In this document: piece by piece, positions 1 through 4,596 of the stretch
Position numbering within the stretch: position 1 is the stretch's first letter
How the letters are laid out: every line of letters starts with the position of its first letter
Origin: Gammaproteobacteria bacterium
GTDB taxonomy: Bacteria; Pseudomonadota; Gammaproteobacteria; Eutrophobiales; Eutrophobiaceae
Direction of reading: 5' to 3'
Assembly: GCA_015661095.1 (NCBI GenBank)
Contig: JACVQI010000134.1
Location: 1-5,653, forward strand
DNA length: 5,653 nucleotides
Program-made: the position numbers and the translations under genes
The notes under the pieces: generated by a model
Databases searched by the model: none
What the model was told of the DNA's origin: nothing
What the model saw: only the letters and a program-made list of their open reading frames with translations

Positions 1-1
1 G

Positions 2-115
2 CGAGTGTCAGCGGCGGTAGCTGAAGCAGCTATAAAAACGGGAGTGGCAAGGAAGCCGCTGGACCTCGATGAATACAAGACACGCCTGCAGGAGTTGGTA
101 CGACTTAAAGGATAA
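2..115 (+). CDS. C-terminal end of a malic enzyme-like protein (5' truncated by window edge)
   Basis: Frame 2 is open from the first base and ends at TAA 113-115, giving the last 37 residues of a protein that begins outside the window. The tail contains VAEAAIKTGVARKPLDL followed by a short charged helix ending in LVRLKG. An alanine-rich helix, then a 'sGVArrp' turn, then 'Y..rL', is how I remember the C-terminus of NAD(P)-dependent malic enzymes, which decarboxylate malate to pyruvate in the cytosol. The assignment rests on this short tail only, with no catalytic residues visible. The gene converges on the LysR gene with about 27 bp between the stops, and I see no convincing terminator hairpin there. 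It has no obvious link to the sulfur-type genes downstream. Confidence 0.6.
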   Translation, partial: RVSAAVAEAAIKTGVARKPLDLDEYKTRLQELVRLKG

Positions 116-142
116 ATAATCGCAACTGGTTAGCTGAATCCG

Positions 143-1060
143 TTACCTGAGGTGTTGCGAATCGGAACGGTAACACTCGCGCAAATATTTGATAAAGCGT
201 TTGCACAGCGGTGATTGCGCTCGGTTGCGATCCGTAATCAACAGAAATTTTCGGTCAAATTGCAAATCCTGTAATTCAATAACCGCAAGGATACCGGCTT
301 GTACTTCCTTGCGGACCGCGCGTTCCGAAATAAGCGTTATGCCCAGTCCACCGATAACAGCCTCTTTCACCGCCGTAGTGCTGCCGAGGGTCGCTGTAAT
401 CGGCGGCAGTTCAACTTCATGGTTTGCCAGGACAGTCTCCAGTAACTTACGCGTACCGGAACCCTGCTCCCGCATGATGAAAGGATATTTGGCGATGTCA
501 TTCACTCCGACACGCTTGCGGGTAGCCAACTGGTGATCGGCCGGGACTACCAGTAACAGTCGATCCTCCCATAATTGTTCAACGGTAAAATGTTTATCCG
601 CCGGACGCGCCCCGACCAATCCCATCTCAACTTCACCGTTGCGCACGTATTCCATGACTTCAGTACTGTCATGGATACGGATGTTCAGCTCAACATTGGG
701 ATATTCGGCGCAAAATCTTGGTAATAATGGCGGCAACACATATTCGCCGGGGATAGTGCTGGCACCGATGTGCAGGGAGCCGCGGACAGCACCAGACAGT
801 TCGGATAATTCCAGACAGATAGCCGCCTTATGCTCCAGTAACTGTCGCGCCAAAGTATAGAAACGGTTACCCACCGAAGTGGTCTGGACCCCGCGTGGAT
901 TTCTGTCCAGCAGCCGCATGCCAATGGCCTGCTCCAGTGTGGCGATACGCTCGGATACTGCTGCCTGCGACAAGTGCAGGTGCCTGGAGGCCGCGCCGAA
1001 TCCCCCGTTATCCACAACACTGACGAAGGCGTGCAGTTGCCGCAGATCAAAATCAGTCAT
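143..1060 (-). CDS. LysR-family transcriptional regulator (CysB-like / selenium-metabolism-associated type)
   Basis: A 305-residue protein of normal LysR length. Residues about 5-63 form the winged helix-turn-helix (LRQLHAFVSVVDNGGFGAAS, then LSQAAVSERIATLEQAIG, then LLDRNPRGVQTT). Residues about 92-300 are the effector-binding domain, beginning RGSLHIGASTIPGEYVLPPL. This IGASTIPGxYxLP stretch, plus MREQGSGTRK and the GSTTAVKEAV segment, resembles LysR proteins that annotation pipelines label CysB-like or selenium-metabolism-associated. I am recalling that resemblance, not computing it. The ATG at 1060 places the helix-turn-helix at the usual distance, and the Shine-Dalgarno is weak (GGGATAA region). 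The gene ends in TAA, convergent with the malic enzyme tail. Its promoter spacer holds a 15-bp palindrome that fits autoregulation. Likely targets are itself and the nearby redox/sulfur genes, but this is inferred. The LysR family call is firm; the selenium link is suggestive only. Confidence 0.93.
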   Translation of the reverse strand: MTDFDLRQLHAFVSVVDNGGFGAASRHLHLSQAAVSERIATLEQAIGMRLLDRNPRGVQTTSVGNRFYTLARQLLEHKAAICLELSELSGAVRGSLHIGASTIPGEYVLPPLLPRFCAEYPNVELNIRIHDSTEVMEYVRNGEVEMGLVGARPADKHFTVEQLWEDRLLLVVPADHQLATRKRVGVNDIAKYPFIMREQGSGTRKLLETVLANHEVELPPITATLGSTTAVKEAVIGGLGITLISERAVRKEVQAGILAVIELQDLQFDRKFLLITDRNRAQSPLCKRFIKYLRECYRSDSQHLR

Positions 1061-1085
1061 TGCAGTTTATCCCGTTTAAAAGAGC

Positions 1086-1114
1086 TATATTATCGGTGCT
1101 ACCGATTTTATCAA
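1086..1114 (-). promoter_or_regulatory. Putative promoter of the LysR gene
   Basis: On the minus strand, TTGATA (1114-1109) is separated by exactly 17 bp from AATATA (1091-1086). This matches a sigma70-type -35/-10 pair (5/6 and about 4/6) and lies about 25 bp upstream of the ATG at 1060. A 15-bp palindrome fills most of the spacer, so a bound regulator would compete directly with RNA polymerase. Confidence 0.5.
1092..1106. promoter_or_regulatory. LysR-type operator candidate: perfect 6-3-6 palindrome
   Basis: ATCGGT-GCT-ACCGAT is a perfect inverted repeat with 6-bp arms and a 3-bp centre. It contains the T-N11-A pattern typical of LysR boxes (T1093 to A1105) and sits between the putative -35 and -10 of the LysR gene. 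Negative autoregulation is the usual LysR arrangement; assignment to this protein is inferred from position. Confidence 0.5.
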
Positions 1115-1163
1115 TCGTATATGTTAGGTAATACGACAGGATCAGATTAAATAAAGCGATAAA

Positions 1164-1175
1164 CCGGTTAACCGG
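1164..1175. repeat. 12-bp perfect palindrome, possible weak terminator of the barrel-tlpA unit
   Basis: CCGGTTAACCGG is self-complementary and could fold as a 4-bp stem with a TTAA loop. On the minus strand it lies about 53 bp after the stop of the TlpA-like gene and is followed by an interrupted T-rich stretch (TTTATCGCTTTATTT). It may be a weak terminator or a protein-binding site. The stem is short and the T tract is broken, so the call is tentative. Confidence 0.25.
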
Positions 1176-1227
1176 GGCGGGACATTATCAATTGTGAATC
1201 GCGGACCGTAGCAAGCGCGGGTTTACA

Positions 1228-1803
1228 CTATGGGGCCAGGTTCAATGCTTGTCTTACGTTTTTTTCAAGCTCTTTCTCATAACCGGTTTTGTAACCTGTT
1301 TGCTTGAATAAAATTTCCCGATCCGCGTTCACTATAAAGTGTGTGGGAGTCATCTGCAGATCGTACCTCCGCAATAAATATTGCTGGGCAGCTCCAACCA
1401 GAACCGGCACGGTATACTGATGCTTCGCCAGCCAGTCCGGGATCAGTTCCTCTTCCTCCTCGACAATGTTGATCCACACCATGGACAGTCCCTGGCCCTT
1501 GTACTTCTCGTAGACCTTCACCGTTTCCGGAAATGCCTGATTACAATAGGTACACGATGGATAAAAAAAAGCAATCAGGGTCGCCTTGTTCCTGAAATCA
1601 TCGAGCGTCCGTGTCTCACCGCCCAGTGTCTCGAGCTTGAATGTCTTGAGTTTTTCTGTAGCCTGCGCGGCATTCACATACACCAGTAGCGAAACGGCGG
1701 CGATGCTGCACAGGAGTTGAGGGATTCCAGTCAGCCAGGACCGGAACAATCGAGTTAGCCCCTGTGTGTTGTTACCGCGATATCGCGAGTGTGCAGCAGT
1801 CAT
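1228..1803 (-). CDS. TlpA/peroxiredoxin-like periplasmic thioredoxin-fold protein
   Basis: A 191-residue protein with one hydrophobic segment at about residues 28-46 (IPQLLCSIAAVSLLVYV) followed by NAAQA-TEK. This is either a cleavable signal peptide or a membrane anchor placing the rest in the periplasm; the basic region before it is unusually long (about 27 residues). The thioredoxin fold starts near residue 55. The redox motif is Cys84-Thr-Tyr-Cys87 in FFYPSCTYCNQAFPE, and the cis-proline loop is MTP153THFIV. A thiol-disulfide oxidoreductase role is expected; the exact partner is unknown. The gene begins 32 bp after the stop of the barrel gene on the same strand, so the two are probably cotranscribed. 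Its partner could be the Sec29/Cys46 region of the barrel protein, which is an inference. The Shine-Dalgarno is weak (TGGA about 7 nt before ATG 1803-1801). The gene ends in TAG. Confidence 0.87.
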   Translation of the reverse strand: MTAAHSRYRGNNTQGLTRLFRSWLTGIPQLLCSIAAVSLLVYVNAAQATEKLKTFKLETLGGETRTLDDFRNKATLIAFFYPSCTYCNQAFPETVKVYEKYKGQGLSMVWINIVEEEEELIPDWLAKHQYTVPVLVGAAQQYLLRRYDLQMTPTHFIVNADREILFKQTGYKTGYEKELEKNVRQALNLAP

Positions 1804-1835
1804 ATTTTTTCCAGAAATTTCCGAATTTCAGTATC

Positions 1836-2930
1836 TCACTCACCAAAACGGTAGCTGACACTGAACTCAATCAGGTGATCCGCGAAGGTAGAGTCCCTAA
1901 CTGCTCCAAATGAATCCTCCACGTATTGATGCACGCGGGTCGGTACGGTGAAAGTAAATGTTGCTCTCTCGGTGCTGTAGTTTATGCCCGGATCGAGAGT
2001 CACATAATATCCCGGACGGCGGAAACCAATGGTATCCCCGATGGCGTCATTCACGGGAACACCAACGATCCGGCCGGCCAGACTCAACGATAATCCAGGT
2101 ATGGCCATGATGGGATAGGCAGCCCCTACCCTGCCGATGTAAGAATCTCCGACGGTGTTGTAGCGAATATTTTCGGCCACCAGCTGCGGTCCGACGGGAT
2201 TCAGAAATGCGGGGGGAGACAGTGTGTTATTCTGACCCTTCGGATTGAAGATATAAGCGCCACTGGCAAAGAGCGTGAAGTCCCCCACTGTTTTAAAGGC
2301 CTCGAGGGACAATGCAAAACCCCACCCGCCATCACCCGGCTGGATGGATTGGTCAACATCCCGCATCTTGATATTCAGACCCCTCCGGTCAGGGAAGAGA
2401 TCCTGCGCCTTGCTGTCACCCGTGGGGACCTTGACGACCAAACCTAACCCGATGTTCTGGTCCGGATTGTCAGGACAGCTCATCAGCCAGTAACGTGATC
2501 CGAGAGTCATGTCCCCTATCCCCGATGCCGAGTGTTCAAAACGGGGGCTGCCAACTACACCGGCCGGCAAGGCCCGGTTGGAACTGCCATCCAGTACGTA
2601 CGGAAGACTCAGGGTCAGGTTGAGCTGCTGGTTCCAGGCATAGACAAGTCCGATATCCATGGACTTCATCTTGCTGATGACCTGCGTGTTAGTATTCATA
2701 ACGACGGGGTTTAATTCAGAACCACCACTATATTGTTCGTCCGCTGTGAATTGCCGATAGCCGGTATACAGCTCAAACTGACCTTCATCGAGGCAGGGAC
2801 TGCTTTGTGCGCCAAGCACGGGCGCACTACTGCGAGCGAGAATTCAACCCTGTGCGTAGCCGTGTATCGGTATTATCGCTCCCAGCACTGACACCAGACT
2901 CACAACAATTTTTATTATTAAGTTATACAC
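1836..2930 (-). CDS. Outer-membrane beta-barrel protein with in-frame TGA (candidate selenoprotein)
   Basis: From the GTG at 2930 this gives 364 residues if TGA 2846-2844 is read through. Residues 1-28 form a signal peptide: VYNLIIK, a hydrophobic core (IVVSLVSVLGAII), then HGYA-QG with likely cleavage after Ala26. Residue 29 is the TGA. The mature part begins ILARSSAPVLGAQSSPC and continues as alternating beta strands typical of outer-membrane transporter-like barrels (GIGDMTLGSRYWL, VKVPTGDS, QSIQPGDGGWGFALSLEAF, GFRRPGYYVTLDPGINYS), ending SVSYRFGE. A start at GTG 2819, just after the TGA, would yield an outer-membrane barrel with no export signal, which argues for the longer gene. GTG 2939 is an alternative start; both have weak ribosome sites. 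The gene ends in a genuine TGA (1838-1836), 32 bp before the tlpA-like gene. The barrel class is clear, but the substrate is unknown. A nonsense mutation remains possible. Confidence 0.75.
2807..2827 (-). promoter_or_regulatory. Candidate bacterial SECIS hairpin in the barrel gene
   Basis: Read on the minus strand, GTGCGCC (2827-2821) pairs perfectly with GGCGCAC (2813-2807) around a seven-base loop, CGTGCTT. The loop begins 24 nt after the TGA. Its second and third bases are G and U, matching the usual bacterial SECIS rule (short stem, G in the first two loop bases, loop roughly 16-37 nt from UGA). The loop start CGUG is shared with the hairpin in the MetE-like gene. Confidence 0.55.
2844..2846 (-). 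other. In-frame TGA, candidate selenocysteine codon (Sec29) of the barrel protein
   Basis: The frame is open both upstream (signal peptide, back to TAG at 2990-2988) and downstream (the whole barrel), with this single TGA at the signal/mature junction. It would put Sec at the third residue of the predicted mature protein, 17 residues before Cys46. A 7-bp hairpin starts 16 nt downstream. Without homologues in hand, Sec and a nonsense mutation cannot be separated with certainty. Confidence 0.55.
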
Positions 2931-3017
2931 TGTGTACACTCTGCTTGCACGGTGATATCCCCTGGATCGTGGTAAAGAAGCTGAATACTATCCGAAGGAA
3001 TTTAATGAGACTAATCG

Positions 3018-3046
3018 AATATATTGATAGTAAAACTATCTTTCAT
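3018..3046 (-). promoter_or_regulatory. Putative promoter of the barrel-tlpA unit
   Basis: On the minus strand, ATGAAA (3046-3041, 4/6 to the -35 consensus) is followed after 17 bp by TATATT (3023-3018). The transcript would start near 3010, leaving a leader of about 80 nt before GTG 2930. The spacer contains a 15-bp palindrome, the same layout as in the LysR promoter. The match is modest. Confidence 0.35.
3026..3040. promoter_or_regulatory. Second 6-3-6 palindrome in the divergent intergenic region (operator candidate)
   Basis: GATAGT-AAA-ACTATC is a perfect inverted repeat. It shares size, spacing and the central GT-N3-AC with the palindrome at 1092-1106, and also sits in a promoter spacer. 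It lies between the barrel gene (-) and the TusA-like gene (+), so a regulator bound here could affect both directions. The outer arm bases differ from the LysR-gene site, so binding by the same protein is a guess. The rest of 2931-3195 shows no gene and no strong plus-strand promoter. Confidence 0.4.
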
Positions 3047-3195
3047 CGGAACCGCCGATTCATGAGCATCACAATGTTGTCATACGCGTGATTGGCCTGG
3101 GGATTTTTCAGGCAGTTGTATAGCATTCGCCTTTACGGGTGAAGCCGGATATGTTTCAATCTTAAAGGCTAACGAAAACCTGCGAAATCCTGCGT

Positions 3196-3420
3196 ATGCA
3201 ACCACAAAAAAAAATCGACGTCATGTATGATGCCGGCGGCAATGCCTGCGGACAACTGCTGATCTACCTGAAGGTGCTGTTTGACGGCCTCGCTCCGGGC
3301 ACGACTGTCTGTATTAAAACGTATGACTCGGGATCGCCACGGGATCTGGAAGCATGGTGTCGAATGCGTAACCATACCCTGGTAGAGGTCGACGGACAGT
3401 ACGTCACCATCAGAAAATAA
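3196..3420 (+). CDS. TusA-like sulfur-carrier protein with altered CPxP motif
   Basis: A 74-residue cytosolic protein of TusA/YeeD/SirA size. It has the family beta-alpha-beta-alpha-beta layout: active-site loop DAGGNACGQLLIYLK (Cys18), then LAPGTTVCIKTYDSGSPRDLEAWC (Trp54-Cys55) and RNHTLVE, ending VTIRK. TusA proteins carry sulfur as a persulfide on the first Cys of a CPxP motif; here that motif is Cys18-Gly-Gln-Leu, keeping the Cys but losing both prolines. ATG 3196 gives the usual short lead into the first strand, but no good ribosome site precedes it. ATG 3223 is an alternative that would remove part of strand one. It is the first gene of a same-strand run; the DsrE-like gene starts 27 bp after its TAA. 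The family call is strong. Whether it carries sulfur, selenium or neither is not shown. Confidence 0.88.
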   Translation: MQPQKKIDVMYDAGGNACGQLLIYLKVLFDGLAPGTTVCIKTYDSGSPRDLEAWCRMRNHTLVEVDGQYVTIRK

Positions 3421-3447
3421 CTAATAAGTAAATTAGGAGTTAAATTT

Positions 3448-3813
3448 ATGTCGAACACTTTTTGCGTTTCCATTACCAATTGTCATAAAAATACGGACAA
3501 ATGCACTGTCGGATTCGTCGTTGCCAATGCCGCGCTGGGCAGCGACAAGGAAACCGTCGCCTTTCTGAGCACCGATGGTGTCTGGGCTGCTGTCAAGGGC
3601 GAAGCGGAGAAGATCAATGAAGGTGAACCATTCGCGCCATTGAAGGAACTGATCGATAAATTCGTGGAAAATGGCGGTAAGATCCTGGTCTGCTCCCCCT
3701 GCCTGAAAAAACGCAAAATCACCGAGGACCAATTGATAAAAGGCGCGACCGCTGTTGGCGGCGCGACCCTGGTTGAGTTCCTGTCCAAGGGCACTCCCTG
3801 CGTCACTTATTAG
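3448..3813 (+). CDS. DsrE-family protein with CSPC motif
   Basis: A 121-residue protein of the DsrE/COG2044-like fold. It runs from an N-terminal strand (TFCVSITNC) through a helix with VGFVVANAAL to the strand KETVAFLSTDGV. It then has GKILVCSPCLKKRKI with Cys82-Ser-Pro-Cys85, followed by GATAVGGATLVEFLSKGTPCVTY. The CxxC-type site after the VCSPC strand is typical of small DsrE-like proteins thought to accept or reduce persulfides; extra Cys residues sit at 6, 12, 19 and 118. The start is well supported by AGGAG (3435-3439) eight bases before ATG 3448, the best ribosome site in the window. TusA and DsrE proteins are common partners in sulfur relays, and a TusA-DsrE pair also occurs fused in YedF proteins linked to selenium metabolism. 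It ends in TAG; the next ATG is 22 bp downstream. The exact substrate is unknown. Confidence 0.9.
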   Translation: MSNTFCVSITNCHKNTDKCTVGFVVANAALGSDKETVAFLSTDGVWAAVKGEAEKINEGEPFAPLKELIDKFVENGGKILVCSPCLKKRKITEDQLIKGATAVGGATLVEFLSKGTPCVTY

Positions 3814-3835
3814 AGCAACACTGAAATATTCATCG

Positions 3836-4585
3836 ATGAATGTGAATGCCGACGCTGTCCCTGAACAGGGCGATGTGTTGTTTGACGGCGGGAATCTGGA
3901 TTGCGGGTCGGGCCTGGCGTTACTGATACGGCAGCAGATGAGCAAGGTTCCAGAAGGCGGGGTCTTGGAGCTGCGCAGTATTGAACCCAGCGTGGAGCTG
4001 GACTTGCCACCCTGGTGCCGAATGGTTGGCCATACCCTGTTGGGCTCTCGTAAACAGGGGCAGATCACCGCCTTTTTTATCAGGAAAGGTAACTCTGATC
4101 TTGCGCGCCGGGATGAGAAGATGCTGGAGGAAGATAAACAGAAGGCCCGGGAGTACGTGTGGCAACTGCGTACCCGCAGCAGTGAGGCGCTCAAAAGTAC
4201 CGTTTATTGCCGCAATTTTTCCTTCGCCGTGGGACAGCCGGCCAGCTTCGAGGAACAGGATAAGCATCCCTCCGCCATTGAGTATCTGCTGGGCTCTCTA
4301 TCCGGCGCCCTGTGCACGGCCTTTGCAACCGCCTGTTCACAAAAAGGCATCAAGGTCGATGATATCGAACTCAGCGTGCAAAGCCGTATCAACAATATAC
4401 TTTCACATCTGGGCCTGGAGGCAGGCGATCCGTCACTGGCTGCCATCGACATTACCTGTTATGCCTCCACTTTTGATGATGCCACGGAGGTACGGGGTGT
4501 ATGGGAAGAAGTCGTGGCGCGATGTCCCATCACCCAGACCCTGAAAAAGGGCGTTTCGATACATTCGAAACTGAACATCATCTGA
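3836..4585 (+). CDS. TusA-OsmC fusion protein
   Basis: A 249-residue two-domain protein. Residues about 14-84 are TusA-like: DVLFDGGNLDCGSGL (Cys23), PEGGVLELRSIEP, DLPPWCRMVGHTLL (Trp60-Cys61), ending FFIRKG. A charged linker follows (about 88-118). Residues about 119-249 are OsmC/Ohr-like, with the two expected cysteines: Cys160 in LLGSLSGALCTAFATAC and Cys230 in ARCPITQTLKKG. OsmC/Ohr proteins reduce peroxides or other electrophiles through this Cys pair, and the fused TusA domain suggests a persulfide-type substrate delivered from within the protein. The TusA CPxP is again changed, to Cys-Gly-Ser-Gly. I chose ATG 3836 because it gives a normal domain edge and avoids overlap with the DsrE gene. 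Its ribosome site is poor, so translational coupling is likely. It ends in a genuine TGA, 11 bp before the MetE-like gene. Confidence 0.88.
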   Translation: MNVNADAVPEQGDVLFDGGNLDCGSGLALLIRQQMSKVPEGGVLELRSIEPSVELDLPPWCRMVGHTLLGSRKQGQITAFFIRKGNSDLARRDEKMLEEDKQKAREYVWQLRTRSSEALKSTVYCRNFSFAVGQPASFEEQDKHPSAIEYLLGSLSGALCTAFATACSQKGIKVDDIELSVQSRINNILSHLGLEAGDPSLAAIDITCYASTFDDATEVRGVWEEVVARCPITQTLKKGVSIHSKLNII

Positions 4586-4596
4586 CGGGTAGCGAT

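Noticed and set aside
116..142. Bidirectional terminator between the malic enzyme tail and the LysR gene
   Set aside because: No stable hairpin with a T tract is visible in the short gap.
2948..2950. GTG after a good AGGGGA ribosome site on the minus strand as start of the barrel gene
   Set aside because: It is out of frame with the signal peptide and hits a stop after about ten codons; it could be a leader peptide but nothing supports that.
2807..3091. Plus-strand ORF over the barrel start and intergenic region
   Set aside because: It has no family features and overlaps the signal peptide and hairpin of the barrel gene, which explain the sequence better.
3092..3124. Plus-strand promoter for the TusA operon (TTGGCC ... 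TTGTAT or TATAGC)
   Set aside because: Spacing and matches to consensus are poor; no pair is convincing enough to annotate.
3433..4194. Long minus-strand ORF of 253 codons
   Set aside because: It lies opposite the DsrE-like and TusA-OsmC genes, shows no recognisable domain, and its composition fits an antisense shadow.
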